Assembly (NCBI GenBank): GCA_016714975.1
Contig: JADKBR010000007.1
Location: forward strand, 124,001-188,000
Length of the DNA: 64,000 nucleotides
Direction of reading: 5' to 3'
Origin: Candidatus Dechloromonas phosphorivorans
Lineage (GTDB): Bacteria > Pseudomonadota > Gammaproteobacteria > Burkholderiales > Rhodocyclaceae
A program made the position numbers and the translations under genes. Positions 8,739 through 17,461 of the stretch are shown here, in pieces (the stretch's first letter is position 1; every line of letters starts with the position of its first letter). The notes beneath the pieces are model-generated. The model was not told the origin of the DNA. It did not search any database and worked only from the letters and a program-made list of their open reading frames with translations.

Positions 8739-9736
8739 CAGATCACCTTTGCTGTGAACAAGTCATGCATGTTGAGCGCCCCCAGCAAACGACCATCGCC
8801 ATCGGCAACCAGCAAGGCGTTGATCCGGTAGCGCTCCATCATCTCGACCGCCTCGACAGCGAGACGGTCGGGACCGATGGTTCGCGGGCCGACATGCATC
8901 ACGCTGTCGATACGCGCGGTCTGCAGGTCGATCCGTTTCTCGAAGGCCCGGCGCAGGTCGCCGTCGGTGAAGATACCCAGTGTCCGTCCCAGGTCATCGA
9001 GAATTGCGACCAGCCCCAAACCACCACGCGACATGGCGAGGATGGCATCGGCAACGGCGGTCTGCGGACCAACCGTCGGCACACTGTCGCCATGGCGCAT
9101 GACATCGCGGACATGGGTCAGGAGGCGCCGACCCAGCGAACCCCCCGGATGCGAGCGGGCAAAATCGTCCGGGCCAAAGCCGCGTGCATCGAGCAGCGCC
9201 ACCGCAAGGGCATCGCCGAGCGCCATGGCTGCCGTCGTGCTTGCCGTCGGCGCCAGATTGTGCGGGCAGGCCTCCTGCTCGACCGCGGCGTCGAGATGGA
9301 CATCGGCTTCGCGGGCGAGCGCAGAGTTCGGCACCCCGGTCATGGCCACGAGGCGCGCACCCTGGCGCTTGATTAGCGGCACGATGCGCAGCAATTCCTC
9401 GGACTCGCCAGAATTGGAGATCGCCAGCAGGACGTCATTGCGCGCGATCATCCCGAGGTCGCCATGGCTGGCTTCCGCCGGATGCACAAAATAAGCCGGG
9501 GTGCCGGTACTGGCCATGGTCGAAGCAATCTTGCGCGCCACATGCCCGGACTTGCCGATGCCGCTAACGATCAGGCGCCCCTTGCAACCGAGAATAAGTT
9601 CTACCGCCAACGAAAATTCGCCGCCAATCCTGCCCACCAGCGCGTTGACCGCAGCCGCTTCGATGCTCAGCGTCTGGCGTCCGAGGGCGAGTGCACGTTC
9701 CGGCGAAAAATGATCGGATTTCAGGCTTTGGTTCAT
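8738..9736 (-). CDS. kdsD: D-arabinose 5-phosphate isomerase KdsD/KpsF
   Basis: This 332-residue protein converts ribulose 5-phosphate to arabinose 5-phosphate, the first step of Kdo synthesis. The N-terminal SIS domain (about residues 40-175) contains the sugar-binding GIGKSGHVARKIASTMASTG loop and ISNSGESEELL. Two CBS domains follow (about 210-270 and 278-332; GLGLVAILDDLGRTLGIFTDGDLRRA, RINALLVADGDGRLLGALNMHDL). Length and domain order match E. coli KdsD. It is the first gene of the Kdo/Lpt operon and is divergent from the antiporter gene, with 52 bases between them. Confidence 0.95.
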   Translation of the reverse strand: MNQSLKSDHFSPERALALGRQTLSIEAAAVNALVGRIGGEFSLAVELILGCKGRLIVSGIGKSGHVARKIASTMASTGTPAYFVHPAEASHGDLGMIARNDVLLAISNSGESEELLRIVPLIKRQGARLVAMTGVPNSALAREADVHLDAAVEQEACPHNLAPTASTTAAMALGDALAVALLDARGFGPDDFARSHPGGSLGRRLLTHVRDVMRHGDSVPTVGPQTAVADAILAMSRGGLGLVAILDDLGRTLGIFTDGDLRRAFEKRIDLQTARIDSVMHVGPRTIGPDRLAVEAVEMMERYRINALLVADGDGRLLGALNMHDLFTAKVI

Positions 9737-9788
9737 GGCCGTGCTGCGGTTATGATCGCCCGAGTATACCTGACTTGGCGAAACGGAC

Positions 9789-11750
9789 TTGAGCTCACTC
9801 TCCCTTGCACTTCTGCTGCTCGGCGCCTCGGTACTGGCGGTGGTGATCTGCCGCCGGTTCAGCCTGCCGCCTGTCCTCGGCTACCTGCTGGTCGGCAGCC
9901 TCATCGGCCCGCATGCCCTGAACCTGATGAATGACATTCATCGCGTCGAATATCTCGCCGAATTCGGTGTTGTCTTCCTGATGTTCTCGATTGGTCTCGA
10001 GTTCTCGCTGCCCAAGCTCTACTCGATGAAGCGCATCGTCTTTGGCCTTGGCCTGCTGCAGGTCGCCGTCAGCATGCTGCTCATTGCCGGCTTGGTGATG
10101 GTCACCGGCATCAACTGGCAACTCGGTATCGCCCTCGGCGGCGTCTTCGCGATGTCTTCCACGGCTGTCCTCACCAAATTGCTGGCCGAGCGCGTTCAGT
10201 TCGATACAACGCACGGCCGGGAGATCATGGGCGTGCTGCTTTTTCAGGATCTGGCAGTCGTGCCTTTGCTGGTCGTCATTCCCGCGCTGACGCAACCACC
10301 GGAGAAGCTGGCGATGCTGCTTGGCGTGGCGCTGCTCAAGGCAGTCGTCGTGCTGGCGCTCATCCTGGTTTTCGGCCAGAAGCTGATGCGCAAGTGGTTC
10401 CACTTCGTCGCCCGGGCCAAGTCGTCAGAGGTGTTCATACTCAACGTCCTGCTGGTCACCCTTGGGCTCGCCACACTCACCGAACTGGCCGGCCTGTCTC
10501 TGGCGCTTGGTGCCTTCGTCGCCGGCATGCTGATTTCGGAAACCGAATACCGCCTGCAGGTGGAAGAAGACATCAAACCCTTCCGCGATGTATTGATGGG
10601 ACTGTTTTTCGTGACCATCGGCGTCAAGCTCGACCTGCAGATCGTCGTCGGGCTCTGGTGGCAGGTGTTGCTGGTTCTGGCTGGCCTGCTGGCAATCAAA
10701 GCCGCAATCGTCGGGCTGCTATCGTGGAAACTCGGCTCGAACCCGGGCACCGCCATCCGCTCAGCCCTATGGCTGTGCGCAGGCGGCGAGTTCGGGTTCG
10801 TCCTGCTCGGCGAGATGACCGACGCCCCCAAGGCGATCGTGCAGGTGACGCTGACTGTTCTGGTTCTCTCCATGCTGATCGCGCCCTTCGTCATTCATTT
10901 CAGCGAGAAGCTGGTCCTGCGTTTCGTCGCCAGCGAGTGGATGCTGCGCTCGATGCAACTGACGAAGATCGCCGCTCAGTCGATGGGCACCGAGAAGCAC
11001 GCGATCCTGTGCGGCTTCGGCCGTAACGGCCAGTATCTGGCGCGCTTCCTCGGCCGTGAGGGAATCAATTACATTGCGCTCGATCTTGACCCGGATCGGA
11101 TTCGCGAGGCGGCGGCTGGCGGCGAAAGCGTCGTTTTCGGCGATGCCGGACGCAAGGAAACCCTGATTGCCGCCGGCCTGATGCGGGCGAGTGTCGTGAT
11201 CGTCACCATGAGCGATACGCCCCTGGCCGAGAAGATTCTTTTCCACGTTCATTCGGCACGGCCGGACGTGCCGGTTATCGTCCGCACCGCCGACGAGCGC
11301 GACTTGGAGCGTCTGTCGCGGGCGGGCGCTACCGAAGTGGTTCCCGAGGTACTCGAAGCGAGCCTGATGCTGGCCTCGCACGCACTTGTCTTGCTCGGCG
11401 TTCCGCTCAATCGTGTGATCAAGCGCGTTCGCCAGACACGGGCGCAGCGCTACAGCCTGTTGCGCGGCTTCTATCGTGGCGCGAGCGACCATGACCGCGA
11501 CGAACCGGACGAGCACCACCAGGCTCGATTGCACTCGGTTCTGCTTGAGCCGGGAGCCAGTGCTATTGGGCGGACCCTCGATGACCTCGATCTGGATGAA
11601 TTCGGCTGCGAGGTCAGCGCCATTCGCCGCCGCGGCATCCGTGCCGTTGAACCAGCCGCCGAAACACGCCTTCAAGAAGGCGATGTCGTGGTGCTTCTCG
11701 GCGACCGGGAAGCAGTCACCGCTGCCGAGGAACGACTGCTACAAAAATGA
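9789..11750 (+). CDS. Monovalent cation:proton antiporter-2 (CPA2) family protein, KefB/YbaL-like
   Basis: This 653-residue inner-membrane protein has an N-terminal Na+/H+ exchanger domain with about 12 transmembrane segments (residues 1-380). It includes the conserved LGYLLVGSLIGPHAL and ALGAFVAGMLISETEYRLQ helices. A cytoplasmic RCK_N/TrkA-N Rossmann domain (about 400-520, HAILCGFGRNGQYLARFL) and a TrkA-C domain (about 560-653) follow. It probably exchanges K+ or Na+ for protons under nucleotide or redox control. The best N terminus begins at TTG 9789 (SSLSLALLLLG); there is no strong ribosome binding site, so this start is tentative. The substrate cannot be told from sequence. Confidence 0.9.
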   Translation: MSSLSLALLLLGASVLAVVICRRFSLPPVLGYLLVGSLIGPHALNLMNDIHRVEYLAEFGVVFLMFSIGLEFSLPKLYSMKRIVFGLGLLQVAVSMLLIAGLVMVTGINWQLGIALGGVFAMSSTAVLTKLLAERVQFDTTHGREIMGVLLFQDLAVVPLLVVIPALTQPPEKLAMLLGVALLKAVVVLALILVFGQKLMRKWFHFVARAKSSEVFILNVLLVTLGLATLTELAGLSLALGAFVAGMLISETEYRLQVEEDIKPFRDVLMGLFFVTIGVKLDLQIVVGLWWQVLLVLAGLLAIKAAIVGLLSWKLGSNPGTAIRSALWLCAGGEFGFVLLGEMTDAPKAIVQVTLTVLVLSMLIAPFVIHFSEKLVLRFVASEWMLRSMQLTKIAAQSMGTEKHAILCGFGRNGQYLARFLGREGINYIALDLDPDRIREAAAGGESVVFGDAGRKETLIAAGLMRASVVIVTMSDTPLAEKILFHVHSARPDVPVIVRTADERDLERLSRAGATEVVPEVLEASLMLASHALVLLGVPLNRVIKRVRQTRAQRYSLLRGFYRGASDHDRDEPDEHHQARLHSVLLEPGASAIGRTLDDLDLDEFGCEVSAIRRRGIRAVEPAAETRLQEGDVVVLLGDREAVTAAEERLLQK

Positions 11751-11752
11751 AC

Positions 11753-11772
11753 AAGCCCACCAAGGTGGGCTT
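11753..11772. terminator. Hairpin terminator between antiporter and prepilin genes
   Basis: Arms AAGCCCACC (11753-11761) and GGTGGGCTT (11764-11772) lie between the convergent genes. On the - strand the hairpin is followed by TTCATTTTTG, so it serves the prepilin gene best. On the + strand the following T-run is weak. Confidence 0.75.
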
Positions 11773-11793
11773 GATTGAGAAAGGCAGAAGGAA

Positions 11794-12453
11794 TCAGAAA
11801 CCCATGCAGACGGTGTAGGACAGTGCTTCATCAATGCTTGCCGTCGCCACAGGCGCCACTGCCGCCGCCTGGTTGGCCGCCTGGTTGGCCATGACCTGCA
11901 AAGAACCGGTGGCAGTATTTCCATCGTCCAAAGTAATGTCGAGTTGCTTGGCAAATTTTCCCAGAACGCCTTGCGAACATACGATGTAAGTTCCTCGCAG
12001 ACCGGTAATCGGGGAATTGCTGCCGCTCGTTATGCCGATGATTCCGCCATCGGCATTCTTGGGCATGTAGTCAGCCGCGGCAGTACTTGTCGGACCCGCA
12101 GCCAACCCCGCCAAGCGAACATGCTGCCAGAACAGATAGCTCTCGTCGGTAGCCGCGTTGGAGTTCCAGGCGCCGTTGATCACTCCGTTGCCCTGGCTGC
12201 CGGCCGGAGTCGTCGCAGTTGTGGCCCCGGTAACGTGCGTGCTTGCAGACGCGTCGTCGCCCGGCAAGGACCTGTACTTGTCCTGATAACCATAAACGAA
12301 CAGCGGAATGTTCCGGAAGTCAGTCGCAAAGTTTTTCACCTTGGCACTGTTGATCAGTTCCTGACCTTTCAGCACACCACCCAGCAACAGGCCGATAATG
12401 ACCAGCACGATAGCAATTTCGACGAGGGTGAAACCGCCTTGACCATTCTTCAT
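11794..12453 (-). CDS. Prepilin-type N-terminal cleavage/methylation domain protein (orphan pilin-like)
   Basis: This 219-residue type IV pilin-like protein has a short basic leader MKNGQGG, then FTLVEIAIVLVIIGLLLGGVLKGQELI. That is the prepilin peptidase site (Gly7/Phe8), the conserved Glu+5 and the hydrophobic assembly helix. The C terminus carries two cysteines (YIVCSQG and YTVCMGF), consistent with a D-region disulfide loop. The start is supported by GGAG six bases upstream. No pilus assembly gene (pilB, pilC, pilD, pilQ) is in the window, so assembly would depend on machinery elsewhere. A sigma-54-like promoter lies upstream. A 12-base tandem repeat (11867-11890) gives NQAANQAA. Whether it forms a pilus, pseudopilus or minor subunit is unknown. 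Confidence 0.88.
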   Translation of the reverse strand: MKNGQGGFTLVEIAIVLVIIGLLLGGVLKGQELINSAKVKNFATDFRNIPLFVYGYQDKYRSLPGDDASASTHVTGATTATTPAGSQGNGVINGAWNSNAATDESYLFWQHVRLAGLAAGPTSTAAADYMPKNADGGIIGITSGSNSPITGLRGTYIVCSQGVLGKFAKQLDITLDDGNTATGSLQVMANQAANQAAAVAPVATASIDEALSYTVCMGF

Positions 12454-12489
12454 CTCATACTCCAGTGGGACTTTCGCAAGAACCTTAAA

Positions 12490-12504
12490 GCAAATTCCAT
12501 GCCT
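12490..12504 (-). promoter_or_regulatory. Candidate sigma-54 (-24/-12) promoter of the prepilin gene
   Basis: The - strand reads AGGCATGGAATTTGC. It matches the sigma-54 consensus TGGCACGNNNNTTGC at 9 of 11 conserved positions, with the invariant GG and GC dinucleotides at the correct spacing. The expected start, about 12 bases downstream, leaves a leader of about 25 bases before the prepilin ATG. Type IV major pilin genes of other proteobacteria are known sigma-54/PilR targets. Confidence 0.65.
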
Positions 12505-12583
12505 GACAAAATCCTGCTCAACAGTGGTTTCAACGGCGGAAATTTACGATTACCCTGTCAGAAAATCGACAGTTGTTGAAAAC

Positions 12584-14277
12584 ATGAACACCAAAGTCAC
12601 TCCAAGTGGCAACCCATGGTGGTCACGGCGTCCACATTTCCTGCTCGCCGGCCACCTGTTGTTGCTCCATGCCTTGGCATTCGGCGGATGGAAGTTTCCG
12701 GATATCCGCATCCTGTGGTTCGTCGCGTTTGGCCTGTTCCTGCTCTGGCAGCCATTTGTTGCTGGCAGGCAACGGATGAGTCTGCGCCAGGGTGGGGCCT
12801 TGCTGGCAGCCGCACTTGCCTCGACATGGCTACTTGGCCCCTGGCTCTTGCTGATCTGGAGCGGCGCTCTGGCCGCGGTCATCGGTGGCCGCGTGCTGTG
12901 GACCAGCGGACGCCTTGAGCGGACCGGCTACCTTCTGGCGTTTGGCTATCTCATCTGCCTGACCATCTTCGGCATCGTTCCGGAAATCTCCCCATCCGTC
13001 GTACTCGACCCCCTGCCCAGGGAAACAATTGCTCTTTACATGCCGGCCCTGCTGGCGGCGCTTCTTGCCTTTCCTGCCCACCCGCTCCGCCGCCGAGCGG
13101 GCGACGCGTTCGACCTCTTCTACGGAATGCTGGTTTTTCTGGCGCTTGCCGTCTTCGTGCTCGGCGCGTTGGCCTTCACCTTCGTTGCCAGCGTCAGCTA
13201 TGTCGAAGCACTGGTGCAAACCTCGCTGGCCATTGCCGCCGCGCTGCTCGTGCTGGCGTGGGCCTGGAATCCGCGGGGCGGTTTCTCCGGAATCGGCTCC
13301 ACCCTCTCGCGCTACCTCCTCTCGGTCGGCCTGCCTCTGGAACAATGGCTGATCCAGCTTGCCGAGACCAGCGAACGTGAGAGCCACCCGGTGCGCTTCC
13401 TGGCCGCCGTGATGGAACAACTGGCGCGCATGCCGTGGGTAGTCGGCTGTCACTGGCAAGCCGGGTCCGAGTCCGGCGAATTCGGGGAGATCTCCCTTCA
13501 CGTCCAGGAGTATCGCCGCGACAACATCCTGCTCACGGTGTTTTTCTCTATGCGCCCTCGCCGGGCATGCGCTGGCATGTCGAATGGCTCTTGCGTCTTG
13601 CCATCGAATTCTTCCTCGTCAAATTTCAGACGCACGAACTGCAGCGCATGAGCTACCTGCAGGCGGTCTATGAAACCGGCGCCAGGGTGACGCATGACGT
13701 GAAGAACCTGCTGCAGTCACTGCAATCTCTCTGCTACACCGCGTCTCAGCCGGGCAACCCGGAAGCCGTAACGCAACTGCTGGCCCGTCAGTTGCCGCAA
13801 ATTGCCGAGCGCCTGAAGTTGACGCTTGACAAATTGCAACGCCCCAGGGCGGACGACAGGAATGACATTTCCGCTTTGGAGTGGTGGGCACGATTGCAGG
13901 ATCGCCACACCGGCAACAGTATCAAGTGGAATGACATGGCGACCGGCGAGGCCGAATTACCCGGCACCTTGTTCGACAGCATTGCCGAAAATCTGCTGCA
14001 GAACGCGCTGACCAAGCGACAAACCGAAACTGGGATCGAAATATCGGCCAAACTGACCGTCGACCGCAGCAGCGTGGTTCTTGCCGTGCGCGACACCGGG
14101 CAAGCCCTCGCCCCATCGCTGGCTGACGCATTGTTTCGGGCGCCGGTCCGTTCCCAGCATGGGCTGGGAATCGGTCTCTACCATGCAGCGAAACAGGCAG
14201 AGGTCGCTGGCTACCGGTTGACCCTTGCCGATAACCGGGCTGGTTCGGTGGTCTTCACGCTGGCGCCTCTGTCGTGA
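12584..14277 (+). pseudogene. Membrane sensor histidine kinase, interrupted by a -1 frameshift
   Basis: Two overlapping frames make one kinase of about 564 residues. The first (12584 to a stop at 13651) has about eight transmembrane segments, then a GAF-like stretch ending DNILLTVFF. The sequence resumes in another frame (in phase with 14277) as LYAPSPGMRWHVEWLLRL. It carries the phosphoacceptor box RVTHDVKNLLQSLQSL, the ATPase N box SIAENLLQNAL and the glycine box HGLGIGLY. The frames join at a run of five T at 13541-13545; one extra T would restore a continuous protein. The His box and the multi-pass N terminus resemble PrsK-type kinases of PEP-CTERM systems, but no response regulator or exosortase gene is adjacent. 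It may be a real mutation, a sequencing indel, or, less likely, recoding. Confidence 0.85.
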
Positions 14278-15571
14278 CAGTCGGGCCTGCGGGAGTCTGA
14301 TCCGGCAAGGAGCCGACCAGCCGGTAAACCGGTGTATTACCCTTGCCCTTGAGGTAGATGATCTGCGGCCCCAGAAACTCGAAAGAACTGGCTAAGCGCC
14401 GATAGGTTCTCTCGTCCACGCTCACCATCCCCGGCAACCCTTCGCTGGTAATGCGACTGGCCAGATTGACGGTATCGCCCCACAGGTCGTAGATGAACTT
14501 CTTCTTGCCGACCACCCCGGCCACTATCGGTCCGGTGCCGATGCCGATACGCACTTCCAGGTGCAGGCTGTTGACCTCGAAGTCGGTACGCAGCAGGTCA
14601 CGCATGGCGAGCGCAAGTTCGCAGATGGCCCGCGAATAGTTGTCCTGCTCGTTGTTCAACCCGCCTGCGACCATGTAGGCATCACCGATCGTCTTGATCT
14701 TCTCCATGCCGAACTTCTCGGCCAGTTCGTCAAACGAGGAAAAAATGCTGTTGAGCATGGCGAAAACCTGCTGCGGCGACATGCCCTCAGCAAGCTTCGT
14801 GAAATTGACGATATCGACAAACATGACGGTGACGTCCGCAAAACCGTCGGCGATGGTCTGCTTCTCGTATTTCAAGCGCTCGGCAATCGGGCCGGGAAGG
14901 ATGTTGAGCAACAAGCGCTCGGAACGATCCTGTTCGTCCTGAAGAAGGCGGTGGGTCTCTTCCAGGCTGGCCTGCGCCTTGGCTTTCTCCTGCGTCGAGT
15001 AACGCAAGAGCAGATAGACGATGGTCGAAACCGCAGCGAAATTCAGCGCAAAGAAGAATACGCTGACTCTGATCGGTACCCGCGGGCCACTCGCAACCAC
15101 GGAGTCGGCAAGGAAATAGTCGAAGAAGCCGGAGAGCGCTGTCAGAAAGATGTATGCGAAGAACCAGGCCGCCGACTCGCGGACGCCGAAGAACAGCACG
15201 GCGCCGATAGGCGCCAGAAGGCCCCACAGGCTGAGGCCACTGGCCGTGATGAAGTTGCCGATGCTCCACTGCACGACAAAGGGCATGAAGAGGAAAAGCG
15301 CCAGTTGCGAGTAGCGGAAGAAATTGAAATTTCCGCTCCTGAGAAAAAAAACCAGGTTGGTTACCAGCAGCAACTGGAAAACGAAGGGCGCGGTCGACGA
15401 GAACTTCGGGCCCAACTGCCAGTACAGGAATAGCCATAGCATCGACCCCAGCGACACGAGGCCGGTGGCAAATATAAGGAGCGACTTCTTCAGGCGCGTC
15501 TCAGCGTCGTCATCCGGACTGAAGCCGGCGGAACTTAATCCGCCAAACAAGGAAGGCTTGGACTGGCTCAT
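14255..15571 (-). CDS. Membrane-bound class III adenylyl cyclase
   Basis: This 438-residue protein has an N-terminal membrane domain of about six helices (residues 30-230), a short coiled linker (TQEKAKAQASLEETHRLLQDEQ) and a C-terminal class III cyclase domain. The two metal-binding aspartates are in VMFVDIVNFTKL and KTIGDAYMVAGG. The substrate residues are Lys (EKIKTIGD) and Asp (IYDLWGDTVNLASR), the adenine-selecting pair, so cAMP rather than cGMP is the expected product. ATG 15571 follows AGGGA and replaces a longer frame that runs into trpC. A TTGACT element lies upstream, with only a weak -10. The 3' end overlaps the convergent kinase gene by 23 bases. Confidence 0.9.
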   Translation of the reverse strand: MSQSKPSLFGGLSSAGFSPDDDAETRLKKSLLIFATGLVSLGSMLWLFLYWQLGPKFSSTAPFVFQLLLVTNLVFFLRSGNFNFFRYSQLALFLFMPFVVQWSIGNFITASGLSLWGLLAPIGAVLFFGVRESAAWFFAYIFLTALSGFFDYFLADSVVASGPRVPIRVSVFFFALNFAAVSTIVYLLLRYSTQEKAKAQASLEETHRLLQDEQDRSERLLLNILPGPIAERLKYEKQTIADGFADVTVMFVDIVNFTKLAEGMSPQQVFAMLNSIFSSFDELAEKFGMEKIKTIGDAYMVAGGLNNEQDNYSRAICELALAMRDLLRTDFEVNSLHLEVRIGIGTGPIVAGVVGKKKFIYDLWGDTVNLASRITSEGLPGMVSVDERTYRRLASSFEFLGPQIIYLKGKGNTPVYRLVGSLPDQTPAGPTVTTEAPA

Positions 15572-15653
15572 GGGATCCCTGTCGTCGAAGCGACGATCGC
15601 TGGCTAGTTTGGCAGTCGACAACTGCCCAGTCAATATGATGGGCAACTGCGTT

Positions 15654-16442
15654 TCACGCAAACAGGCGCGCCAGTTCCTCCCCGGGTGACGGTGCCCGCA
15701 TGAAAGCCTCGCCAACGAGAAAGGCGTTGACCCCATTTTCGCGCATCAACGCCACGTCTTCCGGTTTCCCAATGCCGCTTTCGGTGACGACGATGCGGTC
15801 GCTAGGGATCCGGGAAAGCAAGCCCAGGCTCGTAGCGAGAGTCACGTCGAAAGTACGCAAATTGCGGTTATTGATGCCCACCAACGGGGTCATGAGTTGC
15901 AGGGCGGCGTCGAGTTCACAGCCATCATGGACTTCAACCAGCACGGCCATTCCGTAGCGGCAGGCCTGCGCTTCGAGTTCCTGCATCTGCGGGACGGTCA
16001 GCGCGGCGGCGATGAGCAGGATGCAGTCGGCCCCCATGGCGCGCGCTTCGGCGACCTGGTATCGGTCGACGATGAAGTCCTTGCGCAGCACCGGCAACGC
16101 GCAGGCGGCTCGAGCGGCCACCAGAAACTCCGGGGCACCCTGGAAATACTGACGGTCGGTCAGGACCGAAAGGCAGGCAGCGCCATGTTGCGCATAGCTG
16201 TGTGCGATCTCGGCCGGGCGGAAATCCGGGCGTATCACCCCCTTCGACGGACTGGCCTTCTTGATTTCGGCAATTATCGCCGGTTGACCGCAGCCGATCT
16301 TTTTCCGGATGGCGCCAACAAAATCACGCGGCGCCGGCTGCACGGCAGCGGCGGCCTCGACCTGGGCCAGCGGCGTCGTCGCCAGTGCGGCGGCGACTTC
16401 CTCACGCTTGGTCGCAATGATCCTGTCGAGAATGTCGCTCAT
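15654..16442 (-). CDS. trpC: Indole-3-glycerol phosphate synthase
   Basis: This 262-residue TIM-barrel enzyme converts CdRP to indole-3-glycerol phosphate in tryptophan synthesis. Visible signatures are IAEIKKASPSKGVIR (the phosphate and substrate loop with the catalytic Lys), LRKDFIVDRYQV, LVGINNRNLRTFDV and VTESGIGKPEDV. It is monofunctional, with no PRAI fusion. Its ATG overlaps the trpD stop by four bases, so trpG-trpD-trpC form one translationally coupled unit. Confidence 0.97.
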   Translation of the reverse strand: MSDILDRIIATKREEVAAALATTPLAQVEAAAAVQPAPRDFVGAIRKKIGCGQPAIIAEIKKASPSKGVIRPDFRPAEIAHSYAQHGAACLSVLTDRQYFQGAPEFLVAARAACALPVLRKDFIVDRYQVAEARAMGADCILLIAAALTVPQMQELEAQACRYGMAVLVEVHDGCELDAALQLMTPLVGINNRNLRTFDVTLATSLGLLSRIPSDRIVVTESGIGKPEDVALMRENGVNAFLVGEAFMRAPSPGEELARLFA

Positions 16443-17461
16443 GCGAACCGCTTGGTGCAGCCGACGAATTCCTCGACCTTGGCCCGCGCCGCACCCGAGG
16501 CGATCATCTCGAAGGCTTTCTCGACGCCATCCGCCAGCGTCGCCGCCTGGCCGCAGACATAGATGCTGGCACCGGCATTGAGCGCAACGATATCGCGTGG
16601 AGCACCAAGCCGGTTATCCAGTGCGCCGAGCAGCATCGCCTTCGATTCCTCGACATTCGCGACTTGCAGCACCTTCGGGTCATGCACCGGCAGGTTGAAC
16701 TGCTCCGGGTGGATTTCATACTCGCTGACCCGGCCATCCTTCAGTTCGCCGACCAGTGTCTGGCCGGAAATCGAGATTTCGTCCAGGCTTTCGCGGCCAA
16801 AAACGGTCAGTGCGCGGATGCTGCCAAGGCGCTGCAGGACGCGTATCTGGATGCCGACCAGGTCGGCATGGAAGACCCCCATGACCTGGTGCGGCGCATT
16901 GGCCGGGTTGGTCAGCGGGCCCAATATGTTGAATATGGTGCGCACACCGAGTTCGCGGCGTACTGGCGCGGCATGCTTCATGGCGCTGTGGTGATTGGGC
17001 GCGAACATGAAACCAATGCCGGTCTCGGCGATGCACCGGGCAACCTGCTCTGGCGTCAGGTTGATATTGGCGCCCAGCGCCTCGAGTACGTCGGCGCTTC
17101 CCGACTGGCTGGAAACCGAACGTCCGCCGTGCTTGGCGATCTGGGCGCCGGCAGCAGCAGCAACGAACATTGCGGCGGTGGAGATATTGAAGGTATGGGC
17201 GCCGTCACCACCGGTACCACAGGTGTCGACCAGGCGGCTGGTGTCGGCAACCTGCACCTTGGTCGACAACTCGCGCATGACGCTGGCGGCGGCGGCGATC
17301 TCGCCGATGCTTTCCTTCTTGACGCGCAGGCCGATGATGATGGCGGCGATCATGACCGGCGTGACTTCGCCGCCCATGATCTGCTGCATCAGGGAAACCA
17401 TTTCGTCGTGGAAGATTTCGCGGTGTTCGATCACGCGCTGGAGGGCGGCTTGCGGGGTCAT
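16439..17461 (-). CDS. trpD: Anthranilate phosphoribosyltransferase
   Basis: This 340-residue enzyme transfers phosphoribose from PRPP to anthranilate. It has the helical N-terminal domain (MTPQAALQRVIEHREIFHDEM) and the PRPP loops: DTCGTGGDGAHTFNIST, KHGGRSVSSQSGSADVLEALG and the metal-binding region near GRESLDEISI. The start at 17461 overlaps the trpG stop by four bases; a longer frame to 17662 is a shadow of trpG. Size is typical. Confidence 0.97.
   Translation of the reverse strand: MTPQAALQRVIEHREIFHDEMVSLMQQIMGGEVTPVMIAAIIIGLRVKKESIGEIAAAASVMRELSTKVQVADTSRLVDTCGTGGDGAHTFNISTAAMFVAAAAGAQIAKHGGRSVSSQSGSADVLEALGANINLTPEQVARCIAETGIGFMFAPNHHSAMKHAAPVRRELGVRTIFNILGPLTNPANAPHQVMGVFHADLVGIQIRVLQRLGSIRALTVFGRESLDEISISGQTLVGELKDGRVSEYEIHPEQFNLPVHDPKVLQVANVEESKAMLLGALDNRLGAPRDIVALNAGASIYVCGQAATLADGVEKAFEMIASGAARAKVEEFVGCTKRFA

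Noticed and set aside
13538..13552. Programmed -1 frameshifting in the histidine kinase
   Set aside because: The slip site would need X XXY YYZ; the bases present are G TTT TTC, so the P-site tRNA could not re-pair at its first base, and no clear downstream stem was identified.
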